Below, piece by piece: positions 36,001 through 50,043 of a stretch of 64,000 nt of DNA (positions within the stretch are counted from its first letter, which is position 1; every line of letters starts with the position of its first letter). Made by a program: the position numbers and the translations under genes. Under the pieces are notes generated by a model. The model saw only the letters and a list, made by a program, of their open reading frames with translations. It made no database searches and had not been told where the DNA came from. Source of the stretch: Earliella scabrosa (Eukaryota > Basidiomycota > Agaricomycetes > Polyporales > Polyporaceae); contig JABYQQ010000007.1 in assembly GCA_022605405.1 (NCBI GenBank), positions 868,001 to 932,000 on the forward strand. Direction: 5' to 3'.

Positions 36001-36691
36001 GTCCATCCCGGTCGTGAGACTAGACGACCTCCCGCCACTAACCCAAGGTACGCATACCCACTCCGTTCCGCAGTCTATCAGCCTTTAGCATTACGGCACT
36101 GCCCACTGCCCCGCCCGTGTCTTTCTCTTCCCGTCCCCCGTTCCCCGTACACCATATCCATCCCCCACCCGCCGCGCAATGGACGATTAACTGACCGCTC
36201 TGCTCCACCTTGCCTCCCTATCTTTCACTGCAGCCGCGACGACGCCCCGTCTGCCCAGCCTCCGGAGCGCGCCCGCGCCCCCGACGCAGACGTTCGTGAT
36301 TGACCGGGCGGGGGAGATGCCCGAGGGTGTGACCGTCGCCGCGCCTCTCGTCTCGCCACAGGCGCGTCTGCCTGGCAGCTCGCCCCCTCCGCGGTCCGCG
36401 GCTTCGCCTGCGCCCTCGCAGCGCGCACACGCACCCTCGTATGGGAACGGCCACGGCCAGGGGCATGGGAGCAGGTCCGCGACGCCGCTGGGCGCGGTGG
36501 CGCCGCTGCCGTCACGGTTCCCTGCGTACGACCTCGACGTGGACGAGCCGCGGTCGGGCACACCTGAACCTATCAAGGTGACGAAGGCGAAGAAGAAGAA
36601 GAAGGGCGAGGCGGCGGCGGCAGGGGGCGGCGGGGCAGGGAAGGAGAAGGGGAAGAAACGGACAAACACGTCGGACGGTGTGCTCGCTTAG
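33061..36691 (+). CDS. APL5: AP-3 adaptor complex subunit delta
   Basis: Starts at ATG 33061 with the family-typical MWERTLQDLIRGLRANK and ends at TAG 36691. About ten exons with 50-60 nt introns. AP-3 delta is the large trunk subunit of the coat that sorts cargo from Golgi/endosomes to the vacuole. The adaptin N-terminal helical repeats fill the first 560 residues: DIRQEIKSKD-like, LKAIGYLAAAQSF, LNGLSHIVTPELARDL, RKRAVLAMFKVF, SAISLLYECVRTCI and LKYIALLAMVKIV. A hinge follows with an acidic/Lys-rich segment and the conserved RAERMERLRDDPYYLMDD motif. The rest is a Pro/Ser-rich tail with a KAKKKKKGE patch near the end. The C-terminal ear seen in animals is not recognisable. Confidence 0.93.
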
Positions 36692-37347
36692 CACGATACT
36701 CGGTGTAGTTTGACATGAAGGATACCGTCGTGGTCTACATACACGCCCGCCGAGTCTGCGAGTGGTCGGCGAGGCGCGAAGCTCCGTCCGTGCGATGGGC
36801 GGGAGGAGAAGCATGCATGCGTGGTGCGAATACACGGTTGTTTGTTCTGATTACTGGTATGCTGCGGGAGGAGGCTATGGTATACACGGTGGTAGTACTG
36901 CGGATGCCAAGGGGGTAAGACTGGGACCAAGACACGAGACATGGGAGATGGCAGACAGGAGATGGGGGCGAGATGGAGAGGAGACGCTGGAATACATGCA
37001 GTCGCAGAATTAGCAGTGCATGAATAGGTATGTGTAGCCGACTGATGAGATGGAGAGTGGGAGTGAAGGTGGCGAGTGGACGGGAAAGGATGGCACGAGA
37101 CAAGATAGGACGGGTGGTGGAAACATGGGCGCGCCCCGGTAGGCGAGAGGGGTGTAGTGAAGGACAGGAACGTCATATGCGATCATCGTCCATGAGCAGA
37201 GAAGGGAGGCTGGGAGACAGACAGGCGACGCGCGAAGGAAAAGCGGACCAGTGGAAGACGTAATCTGATAGGGAGTGCAAAGTACAATTAAAGACTAATG
37301 CCTGTCGAATGCTGGCAAGGGCCGCGGCGCGTTCGGGGTCCAGACGT
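36692..37347. other. Convergent intergenic region
   Basis: 655 bp between the 3' ends of AP-3 delta (plus) and the GCKIII kinase (minus). Purine-rich on the plus strand (many GGAGA and GACGGG runs). Long overlapping open frames on the minus strand are due to this composition. No gene supported. Confidence 0.45.
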
Positions 37348-39507
<2,160 letters not shown>

Positions 39508-39949
39508 GGCGCGCAAGGTGTCGTGTGGGGGCTTGAGAGGTCGTGGATGTGGTCGTGAGGGACGTGGCGGGGGACGCTGGAGGGCGTAAGGACGGCGTGG
39601 ACGGGAGATGGAGCAGCGGAGAGCGAGGGAGCTAGGATAGCGCGAGGAGCAGAGGAGCGAATAAACAAGAACGGAGACGAGCGGACGAGACGAGTGCAGG
39701 AAGAGAGCAGAGTCAGCCTCAACCAACGCTCGGATGCCGTCCACCCAGGCGACCCCCGGTATGTCCATATCCGGCCATTCCTGCCCCCGCGCCGGCCTTC
39801 CGGAAGGCGCCCGTCGCGTCGCGTCTGCCACAGCTGCCAGTGCCCCTCGCGCAGCTGCTGCCTGCGAGCCAATCCGACGCACCGCGTCCACCACGCGTCG
39901 CCGTCCTTTGTTCTCTCAATCCACTCGCGTCTTCCCGTACGCCCTCATC
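39508..39949. promoter_or_regulatory. Divergent intergenic region, kinase and E2 promoters
   Basis: 442 bp between the start codons of the GCKIII kinase and the large E2. An in-frame ATG at 39734 would extend the E2 by 72 residues of low-complexity Ala/Arg/Ser sequence; I take this as leader. No TATA box is obvious. Confidence 0.45.
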
Positions 39950-42900
39950 ATGCCTCCGCGAAAGCGGTCTCGCTCGTCTCCCGACGCGTCCCGCAAAAGG
40001 ACAAAGGCCGCCACCATCACCCAAGACGACGACGAAGACTCGCTCGAGTCCATTCTCGCGCAAATTCAGGCGCAGGAGGAGAGCGAGGCTCTCGCCAGAC
40101 AGCTCCAGGAAGAGTGGAACGCGTCCGCCCCGTCCTCCTCAGCCAGCGGCCCTGCTCCTACCCGCACCCACTCCACTGCTGATGATGCCATTGAGATCTC
40201 TGACGGCGACGACCCGCCCGAAGACGACGAAGCCATGGCGCGTCGTCTGGCGAAAGAATGGGAGGCGGAGGATATTGAACTCATTGAGCCTTCTTCGTCC
40301 CATTCCAAGTCCCGATCCCGCGCCACTCGCAACGGCAAGAACAAGGCAGAGCCTGCCGCCAGCGCAGAGGTGCCACATCTCACCAAGCTGGAGCAACACA
40401 GAGACCTGTTCACAGGCGAGAAGACGTGCTCATGTGGTGCAAAGCTTCCCTCGCCTCGCGGTCATGTAAGAAGCCCGTTTCCTACTCCGATCGTCCTTCT
40501 AGGACGCGTTTAACCCAGTCCATGCGCATATAGGTTGTGTTTTCTCAACAACAATCATCACCATCCTCTCTTGTACGTCTCCTACATGTGCCATGTAAGA
40601 AGTGCAAGACAAACCACTGTCGTGGATGTATGTCTCGCGTCTTGTGCCCGCCATCGTGCAAGGGCAAGGACGACAACGCCGACTGTCCGGTCGAGACGTG
40701 TTGCGCCAACGTGCGCATTATTGCCATATATGAAGCCCTCGGTGGTTTCGATAGGCTCTACCTTGGCGAGCGCGAAACCTCTGATCAGCGGGCACGAGAA
40801 GCCGCTGCCAAAGCGCGGAAGAACCAAGTGGGCAGTGTCGGGCCAGGAGGCACTGGCTATGGGATGGGTCCCAGTCATGGGCCCCACTCCTACGCCTACG
40901 CAAGAAGGGGCCGCAGTCGTGGACGCGGACGCGGTAAGGCAAACCATGATAGTGGCCCCTCCGAGCATGACGCACTGGCTTCACACTTCGATGAGATCAT
41001 CGTACGTGCGTTGAACACCATCACCGGCTACTTGCCTGCACCCTATTCTGATGACCCACAAATATACGACATGCTCCCGCACGAGTCTATCGACGCCCTT
41101 CTATTCCTGTCTCAGCTTCCTGATCTCCTCGGCAATCTTCTCCGGAACGACTCGGTGACGGACTGGATCGCGCGCATAGAGGTTTACCATGCCATGCTCG
41201 CGCTGCTCAGACGGATGGCCGATTGCGAGCTTACTCTTGAGGTATTAGCATTACTATCTGCGCCTGTTACATGCTTCTGACTCATTGATAGGTTCTCATC
41301 GGCTCTCGCTGGGAAATGTCGAAGAGCTGTGGATTAGAAGACTGGATGTGGGGTGAGGGCGAGATCGTCTGGGAGTGCAACAAAGATACCAACGTCCCAG
41401 TCTCCGCTCCCCCGCTCTACGCGCACTTCAAGAAGCTCACGAAGCAGTGCGAGACCTTCCTCACCGGTGCATCGAGCATGCTCGAGTCCGGGGCGGATGG
41501 CGACGGAGGCGAGGTCGCGGAGATGGCTGTCAAAGCGACGTCGCTTTGTGGAGACATCATCGCCGCTAGGGACGACATCGAGCGTGCGATGACCGTCATG
41601 GGCAAGGACCCCGCCGCCATCCTCCGCGATCCCTCCCCTCAGGACGAAGAGACGTCCGAGACCACCGAGCCGACAGGTAAGGGCAAGAGCACCACCAAAG
41701 GCAAGGAGCGCGACCCTGCGGTCGATTTGGAGCGGACGTACGCGCGAGAATGCGAGCGACTCGCGTTCAAGTACGTCACGCTATCGCAGCCGTCGAGCTC
41801 GGGAACGGGGCTCGACTATCCCGGCTACAACTACGCTGCGATGCTCAAGCAGACGGCGAACTCGACGCGGAACCCAAAAGACCGCCTACACCTCGTCAAG
41901 GAGCTCGCGGTGATGGCGACGAGCCTCCCACCCGGAGTGTGGGTCCGTGTGGACGAGGTCCGCAACGACGCAATGTGAGTGCTGCCGTACACCTGTTTGC
42001 TCTGGCTTGAGGCTTTTCCCCATCCGTGCGCGTTCGTGCCTATCGCCGTGTCTCTCCGGTCCTCCTCTTCGCTTCCTGCATCTGTTAGTCGATTGCCCGA
42101 TCGACGCTTCGCATGTATCGGTATCGGTTCCCGACGTTTCGCTCGTGGCGTGTCGCTCATGTCCTAATCCCGCATATACCTCCGTGCTCCGTGCACCCTG
42201 CCGCGCGCTCGTCGTCGGTGCGGCCGTGCTCCGTGGTGGTGGCAATACACCGCCAATCCGTCGATCGCAAACCTTGGACCCCATGTGTACACCCCCGACC
42301 AACCTTCACGCAACACAGCAAAATCATGATCGCCGGGCCCGAGGGAACGCCGTACGCGGGCGGGCTGTTCGAGTTCGACTGCTTCATCCCCCTCGAGTAT
42401 CCCAACAAGCCGCCGCTGATGCACCTCCGGACGACGGGCGGCGGCTCGGTGCGCTTCAACCCGAACCTGTACAACTGCGGAAAAGTGTGCCTGTCGCTCC
42501 TCGGGACGTGGCCTGGGAGGTGCGTGGCTGGTTGTTTGGGTGTCTGGGTGAGGGCTCACACATGTTTCGATCATGGTCTATGCTGTGGTGCGTTGTGGTT
42601 GTTGGACGATGAAGGCCGGAGGAACAGTGGTCGCCCAAGTCGACGTTGCTGCAGGTGCTGGTGTCGATCCAGAGCATGATTCTGATCGAGCTCCCGTACT
42701 TCAATGAGTGCGTATGCAATTAGTTTCGGGCTCGGGAGCTTCGCGCTGACTTGCACACCACTGAAGGCCTGGGTACGGAAAAGCGAACCCGAATGATCAG
42801 CGCAGTATCGAGTACAACAAGAACATATGCATGCAGACGACGCGCTGGGCGATCGTCGACTGGCTCAAGGACGAGCACAAGGACGGGATCTGGAATGTAC

Positions 42901-43434
42901 GTTTTTTGATCACTTCGCAGCATATTCCTTCTCAAATTGTTCGCTTTTCAACCTGTAGGAAGTCATCGCATCGCATTTCCTCACGCGCCACGATCCCATC
43001 AGGAAATGGTGAGTCTCGCTGTGCTTGATTTCCCGTGGCTTTCGCCTCATCCCTCGGGCAGCATACACGACTGGGCGAAAACCCAGCCGGGCATCCGCAA
43101 GTACAAGACATCTGGCGGGATCGGACATGGCTATTCAAATCTGATGCTCGGAATGCCGCCCCCCTACGCCGCATATCCCCCTCCGCCGTTGGAGTCCGAC
43201 GAGTTCGATGACGCCATGGACGTCGAGATGAATCTTGGTCTAGCGCTGGACTTTGTTGACATCCCATTCCCGGGCCCGTCCGTCGCAACCCATCCTACTG
43301 GCACAGGGTATGTCACGCGCAAAGCCAAACAAGCAAGTAAGTCCGACACGAAGACACTAGATCTACTGGACGAATACGACAAAGGGATTCAAAAGATACG
43401 CGAATGGAAGCTTGGAGACGGGGTGGAGGAGTAG
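39950..43434 (+). CDS. Large ubiquitin-conjugating enzyme (UBE2O/BIRC6-type UBC) with zinc-binding N-terminus
   Basis: Starts at ATG 39950 ([17 protein letters not shown]) and ends at TAG 43434, with about ten short introns. The UBC core lies near the C-terminus: [21 protein letters not shown], then [14 protein letters not shown], then the active-site segment [15 protein letters not shown], whose Cys after GKV takes ubiquitin. The extended [14 protein letters not shown] helix is typical of the UBE2O/BIRC6 class. Upstream are acidic UIM-like helices ([24 protein letters not shown]) and a Cys-rich block (CSCGAKL..., [29 protein letters not shown]) at about 40420-40720 that should bind zinc and resembles part of a RING/IBR. 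It may work as a combined E2/E3; that is inference. No BIR domain seen. Confidence 0.85.
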
Positions 43435-43572
43435 GGTAAATTCTAACCTCGCTACGTGTGCTGCGACCATCTATACAGTGCAACCTATTCTTGTACAACA
43501 TTTGGCTGTCCACGCCACGCTACCGCATTTGCTATTGGGGATCGGGGAGGTCCGCGGGACTGAATGGGATCT

Positions 43573-45629
43573 TCAGTGGCACTTGCGATGCTCCTACACC
43601 GCACGAAACGCGCTGCAGTCAGGACCACAGCAGAGAAGAAGATGGAAGGACGCACAGGCGTGTGATGCGTCTCATGGTCAACGTGCACGAACGCACGCTC
43701 GACGCCCGGCAGCGCTTCGATCTTCTCCTGAAGCTCCTCGCTGATGTCGTGCGCCTTCCAGAGGGGCGTGTCGGCGTTCATGACGACGTCGAGCTCCACG
43801 AAGTAGTCCTGTTGCCACACGCACCCGTCAGTTGACCGCGATAACCTCACGCGCCTACGTGAAGGCACAATGGAAGGAGGGAGAAGACGCGCACAGGGCC
43901 GCTCTGTGGGAGGACGCGTGAGCTTGCCGGACAGCGTTTCGCGATCGGGGTGCGGGCGGAAACGTGCGTGAGGGGAAGGGTGGGAGGAGCGGATGGGGAC
44001 GTACGTGGTACGCTCGCACGGTGTCGATTTTCTCGATCTCGTCGGCGAAGGTGATCGCCTTGTAGATGAGCAGCTGGAGGAACTCGCGCGGCGCGGACTT
44101 GCCCGCGAGAAGCTCGAACTGGCCGTGGATCGTGTGGGCCCATGAGAGGATGACACCCGCTGCGATCTGCGTGGGACGGCGCGTGAGCTCGGAAGCCGAC
44201 GAGGACGACATTCATCGATGGAGGGGTCGTACAAGCATAGCACCGAGGGGGTCCAGGTCTGCATCGGGTGGTGGTGAGGTGTCAGCTTGGCTGCCAGGTG
44301 ACGTTGGATGACGGCGACTCACACCAGATTATCTTGCTTCCCCCGGCGGACATGAGAACGCCTGTCAAGCGTGCTCAGTGGGGTGGCCTCGAGGACCACA
44401 ACATTGACACGGCGATACGCACCGAAGCCGTTAATCCACAGGTCGTTCCTGTGGTCTTCCCACAGGACTTGGACTTGGCTCGACCTCTTGCGCAGCGAGA
44501 AGCAATAAACAAACAGGACGAACTTGACGCCTACATGAAGGCAGATGAGTTACGACCTGGGTGCATTCAGGCCGTGCTCCTGCGCACCCCACGCAGCCGT
44601 AACTTCGATGAGAGAAGCGAGGTGGAGCGCGTTCCGTTCCTCGTCGCTATCGCGAGCTATTATCGTCCTTGCAGACTCAACGAAGACAACCAGGTTCACG
44701 GATCCCATACTAATGACGTGTTAGTTGTGTGTATCGTACGTGGTATGTTACCTACAGGAAACCTTCCACAAGGCCAGCATGAGCAGTATGTTACGTCGGA
44801 GTCAGTGAACTCGATAACTCACCGTAGAGGATATTGCCGATAGTCTCAAGCCGAGCACCTCCTACGGGCCATTTGTCCTTGTCCATCCGCGCGGCCTTTT
44901 GATGAAGCCAGAACAGCAAGATGTTGCTGCTGATATCAAACACTGCGTCGATGCCAGTCGAAAGAAGCGAGAGCGACTCCGACGCAATTGCGGCATACAC
45001 TGCGACACACCTCAATTACTTCACTGCAGAATTATATGAAAGCGGAACGCACTCTGGAGGATACATAGAAAGAAGTTCGCAATCAAACTTGCCCATATGG
45101 CGATCCGCACCTGCGAATTGTGAGCACATCTCAATCATTGAGGCATGGCTTTGCTCACTTGAGTGTGGGAAGACCCTTGTTCGATTCTCGCGTCTTCCGT
45201 ATGTTCGTCCATCGGCTTCAGTAGGGATATAATGAGCTAACAAAACATATAAGTCACCCTCCAAGGACGTCGAGCAGGCAAGGACTTCAGCGACTAACGC
45301 CATTCTGCCTGTGGTAGAAGTCCTCTATCGCCTTGCCCGACTTGCTCTGGCGGAGTCGGGTGAGCTCATCATGCGACTTGTAACGATCGCGCAGCGAGTA
45401 GGGGTCAAAACGCCGAGCGGCTGCCAGAACGAAATGGTCGTCATCGGAGGACGTCCGTTCCACATCTCTGGCTTTCGAGGTGTTCGAACCAGCATTCTGT
45501 CTTGAAGATGAGATCTACAATAGACGCTGAGAGCGTGACGTGGTGACTTGCCGTTGAGCTCGGTGTAGAAGGTCCTGAGCGAGAGGCCAAGTAGTCGAAG
45601 TCGGCCTCGTCGAATTCCACGAGACTCAT
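43573..45629 (-). CDS. Cation diffusion facilitator, DxxxD (manganese) type, copy 1
   Basis: From a likely ATG 45629 (MSLVEFDEADFDYLASR) to TGA 43573-43575; many short exons. Domains as in copy 2: a cytosolic N-terminus with FDPYSLRDRYK and YHRQN, then LLKPMDEHTEDAR. TM helix VRIAIWASLIANFFLCILQ comes next, and TM2 carries STGIDAVFDISSN (DxxxD). MGSVNLVVFVESA and VKFVLFVYCF follow. WEDHRNDLWINGFG (DxxxD) starts TM5, then GVILSWAHTIHGQFELLAG. The cytosolic metal-binding domain has YFVELDVVMNADTPLWKAHDI and VERAFVHVDHETHH. DxxxD in both metal sites points to Mn2+ rather than Zn2+ (HxxxD). It probably moves Mn2+ out of the cytosol. The first intron appears to be GC-AG and only 37 nt, so the N-terminus is less certain. 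Confidence 0.83.
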
Positions 45630-46624
45630 TTGCTGGGGCCATAATGTCAGTGGGAGTCCAGGGTGAACGTGGGAGATGGAGGTGGAGGAGAGGGAGAGGA
45701 CCGGGAGACCGGTAGCGGCCACTTACTGTCGAGCCGCCGGATCGGGACACCCAATTTGGAAGGTCTGCTACTCAACGTCACCATCATCCAACTCTTGGCA
45801 CACGACAACCACAAGCACATACAGAGGGAGGTTCAAAGTCTTCGTCAAAGTCAAACGAGGTGGCGGGGACACGACGGGTATGAGGTGATGGAATGGGTGA
45901 GTACGTCTAGTAGTCTTTAAACCACTGTCTGGGCTCACCCCGAACGCGCGTCGGTTGAACCGAACTCTCCATCCTCTCGGACGCTCGCTCAGAGGGAGTA
46001 ATCATGGTGAAGTCCCCGGCTCACGTGTATGCTACAACCTCCTTTGATTCTGAAGTCGGGTAAACCTGTAGGAGCATCGTCTTGGAATATTCATACATTG
46101 TGCATGATGCACCAAGATGCTGATCCCCTATTGCAAGGTGACTCCGCTCGGGCAATTCAACATCTGACGGGATGCCGTAAAGGTTGACCCATAATATTGG
46201 GACCGCTATTGAGTTAGAGATCGGGAGGTGTACCAGCGACGAGGCACCGACCCGGCCCTCGTCTCGAGGACCAGCCAGCGACCTCCACCGCACTGGACAG
46301 GCTGCCATTGAGGCCGATCCCAAAGCTTCTGATGCGCCACCATCATCTCGAATACCCTTGTGCATGCGGGAGGCTGTCGTTCCCTCGCTCGCTTTATCTC
46401 TCCTTCTCTGTAACTCGCATCAGCGACCCGACCTCGAGAAGGCTAGGACGAACCTCGGTCCCGTACACCTCCAAGAATATCATGCCAGCCATTCGCAAGA
46501 CAGGCCTCACTTGAGGGGGTCAAGCCAGTATATCAGTTCAAACGACCTCGTGGCAACGCAACACTGAAAGCATACACAACATATGTCACAGCGAACTTCT
46601 AGGAATACCAGAACGACACCGCAT
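45630..46624. other. Intergenic, no gene seen
   Basis: About 1 kb between CDF copy 1 (start) and the NRAMP gene (stop), both minus. Presumably the CDF1 promoter and NRAMP 3' UTR. Open frames here (46021-46365 minus, 46184-46567 plus) lack any recognisable content. Confidence 0.45.
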
Positions 46625-49000
46625 CTAGCCCCCTTGGCCCATCGCGAGCCCGACGACAGCATACACATTCGCCGCCACAATCAGAACCCAAATGAAGATC
46701 CCAATAGCCACCATGACCTTCCCGTTCGAGAAGTCCACCGACCGCGCCTCCACTCCCTCCAGGTCGCGCGACATCTCCGGGGTTCGCTCATCGTCAGCAG
46801 CCGCCCGCTGTTGCCCTTGACTCTCGGTAGCCAAACCCGCCTGCGTCGAATTCAACAACCCGGACGCACTGATCCGCATCGTGCCCGAGTCGCGCACGGC
46901 CATGATGCGCTTCGAGGATGTGAAGTAGATCAACGGGAGCGTCACGAACGGAAGCACGATGGACAGCACGACCTGCGACGCCACGAGAAGCGTGCTGATT
47001 CCTGGGCGCCCGACGGCGATTGCCACGACGAGCGACGGAACCAGTCCAAGGGACCGGGTCAGGAGGCGCGTCATGACCGGCTATATGCACGGTGGCATCC
47101 CCGGAGCGCGAGTGAGAACAAGTGCAAGACAAGAGTGAGACTCGTTATCTCTGCGCGCTGAATGGGAGTGGGCTGGGGGTATTGGGATGGACGGAGGGGA
47201 CGTACCGACAAGTGCCATCGTATGAACCCTTCGGAGACAATCTGCGCGGCTAGGGTGGCGATTATGGAGGAACTCTGGCCGGAGGCGAGAAGGGCGAGCG
47301 CGAACAGCGTCGCGGCGGCTGTAGGAACAACCAGAGGAGGGAATCAGTGGTGTTCTGGACGACTCGAGTAAGGACGGCGCCGTGTTAATCCCTACCAGCA
47401 CCGAGCCGATCGTGAAGGAGGTCATAGGCATCGAAGAGCGTTGCTGGGCCTTCTCGAGTCGCCTCTGGGCCATAGAAGAAGACCGCGCTTGCCAGAATGA
47501 GTATCCTGTGCTTCGGGATTTAGGTCACGACTCGGAGGACGGGTTGCCCAAAGGGGGACGCACATTGCGTTTATTACCACCGCGAGGCCGAGAAGGCTCA
47601 CGACCATGTCGACGATTCCGTGGCACAGATGCCTCTGGACGAACGCGAGCGGGCGGTTCACCCAGTCCGCATGCGTCCTCGGACCGACACCATCGTCGAT
47701 GACAACTTTGGCAGCAGCAGATCTGCCGACGGATTTGAGAATATTCTGGGGATGCGAGACCGCGTCCGTGGATGCGCCGACGACCTCGTTGCTCGCCTTC
47801 ACATCCTCAGCATCGGCAGCACTGAGCGCAGACACCCTGTCCTGGGTGGCAAGCGCAGAGCCCAGGAACAGGCTGTGCGGCATGACTGTTGCGCCGATGA
47901 TTCCAATAGCTGTGGGCAAGCTCCAGTCAATTGAGTCGTCGACTGGACTGAAGGGGGTGAAGGCACGAACAGGTATAGAGCCCGCCCGACTGAAAGAGCG
48001 TTTTCGAGGGCACAAAGCCGTCGAACGCCGCACCCCAATTGATTTCCGTCTTCGAGATGATGACAGCCATGCACACGAGCACGGTAAAGACCTGTCAGAG
48101 CAGGCACACGCATACACCCAATCCATTCAGTGAACATCACCGATAGCACGGCGACGGCGGCCTCGTACTCACCAACGCGGCAATCCCCACCTCGAACGCA
48201 CGCACGGGCTGGCCGCCAATCGGGTTCCGCACCGCAAGCAGGAGGAAAACGTCCGCGGTGGTGATGAGCACCCCCGCCCAGACGTCGAGCTTCGGGAAGA
48301 GCATGCAGAGCGCCATCGCGGAGCCCAGGAGCTCGGCGAGGTCCGTGCTGATGATCGCGACCTCTGCGAGCGCATACAGCGGATACAGTACGAGCCAGCG
48401 CCACAGGAGGGTGTGCCGGGGCCGGTCGTGCAGAAGAAGGCGGCAGTGGGAGGCCAGGTCTGGGTAAAATGAATGGGGGTTATCAGTGTTGCTGAATGGC
48501 TCTGGCAGCCCCGTGAAGACGTACCTAGCCCTGTAACGCATCCGAGGCGGGACGCGAGCACCTGTGGAAGAATTCCGACGTCAGCTCCATTGGGAAGAAG
48601 AGATGATCAGGCGAGCGTGAGGCTCGCACGTACCTGCATATACACTGCGAACAGGCCCGCGAGAAGGACGACGAAGAGGAGCTTGTAGCCGTACTCCGAG
48701 CCGGCCTGCAAGTCCACACCCCAGTTCCCACTCAAGCGTCTGTCAGCATGGGGCTACATAGAAAGTGGGAGGCACAACGACCCAGCGTTGAAACACTCAC
48801 GGGTCGAAGTACGCAACGGCGCACACGATCCCCACACCCGTGTGTTTCGCGACGTGTTGCCCCACCACACGCAGAATGCGCGGCAGCGTCCACTTCTGCA
48901 GCTCTGGTGCCGGCTGGTCACCACAGTCGGGAGTGGCATGCAGAGCTTCGCCGGACACGCTGAGAGCAGGGCTCAGGCTGGCAGCAGTGTGTGTGAGCAT
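46625..49000 (-). CDS. NRAMP-family divalent metal (Mn2+/Fe2+) transporter
   Basis: From ATG 49000 (MLTHTAASLSPALSVSGE) to the stop at 46625; about eight exons. The LeuT-like fold is clear from its signatures. TM1 has VAYFDPGNWGVD, with the DPGN metal site. TM6 has GIIGATVMPHSLFLGSAL, with the MPH site. LASGQSSSIIATLAAQIVSEGFI is the family transport motif. Others are LYALAEVAIISTDLAELLGSA and the closing VMVAIGIFIWVLIVAANVYAVVG. It would import Mn2+ or Fe2+ with protons at the plasma or organelle membrane (SMF relatives). Two loops, after TM6 and before the last helix, are long and polar. It sits between two Mn-type CDF genes on the same strand. Confidence 0.93.
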
Positions 49001-50043
49001 GGTTACCGTGGAGCAGCTCGGAGACCGGACTCACGCCGCACGCTAGTACTACATTCGCGCTATTTATCTCCTGCGCCCGCCCAACGGTGCTGTCCAATAC
49101 TCGAATGGGTCTGGGTGGCGTGCCACATTACCAAAGCCGCATGCCGCTACAGGCCTGCGGGCGTTGGTCGCCTGCGCGGAGGGAGGAATCGTGGAGGCAG
49201 CTCGGAACCTAGAAGCGGTGGCGCACGGCTTCGACGTCGTGGACGCTGAGATGCTCCGTCGGGTCCAGGGCGCACGCCCACTGGTCGCGCTGGCTTCCTC
49301 CCGCTGGCGCGTCCCAGCGGTTCATGTCGAAATTGTGACGCACGGAGGCATTACGGTGCGGCTGATGTTCTTTCTCTGTCGTTCTGGTCAACTGAATGGG
49401 GCTATCTTGAGCTGTCCAGACTCGGCGGCGCCAGGCTGCTGTCCACAGCACGAGTGGCAGAACTCAGATAGTACTACTGAGACAAGTCGACTCTTGGGAT
49501 TTTCAATGCGAAATTCCTTCCCAGTATTCCTCACGCTCAAACTCGTCTCAGTTACGATATAACGCATAGCATTCCCTTCACTCACCAGTGTGGGACGGTG
49601 TTTTGCAAGAACTTGATCGTGGTCTGCAACAACACTGAGAACTCGAACTGACGCTCACATTTTATACGGTGGCTTATGCGTTTGAACTAATAAGTACTTA
49701 CTACTGTACGCACTACCACTACTCGTGTGAAAGCAAAGACTCTATAGTAGCAACCGAGATGCTACCCATTATATACTATCAGTAGATCGTGGCAGGCCAG
49801 GGAAACAATTGCAGGACGGCGGATACATCTACGCAGAGCCAATGACGTCACGAAGGTCGTACAGACACCGTCACGGTCATCATGTCATATTCGACCCCTC
49901 CCCTCGGGCGCTCTGGTATTCGTGACAGTGTAAATGTGGTAGTAGTGTAGCAATGCACAATGCGAGCACGGCGAGCACCAGATCATAGAAGTTCAGACAT
50001 TGTCGCACCACAGTGTGTGCATTGATAGCAGCAGTTCGTAGGG
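49001..50043. other. Intergenic, NRAMP promoter side
   Basis: About 1 kb between the NRAMP start and the CDF copy 2 stop, both minus. AT-richer than its neighbours around 49560-49950. No gene seen. Confidence 0.45.
49061..49067 (-). promoter_or_regulatory. TATA-like box of the NRAMP gene
   Basis: The minus strand reads GAGATAAATA, about 60 bp upstream of ATG 49000. Confidence 0.35.

Noticed and set aside
36692..37300. Minus-strand open frames of 120-160 codons
   Set aside because: Purine-rich plus strand lacks stops on the opposite strand by composition; lies in a convergent 3' region.
39734..39949. 72-residue N-terminal extension of the E2 gene
   Set aside because: Low-complexity Ala/Arg/Ser sequence antisense to the kinase leader; the inner ATG at 39950 starts a typical basic nuclear-type N-terminus.
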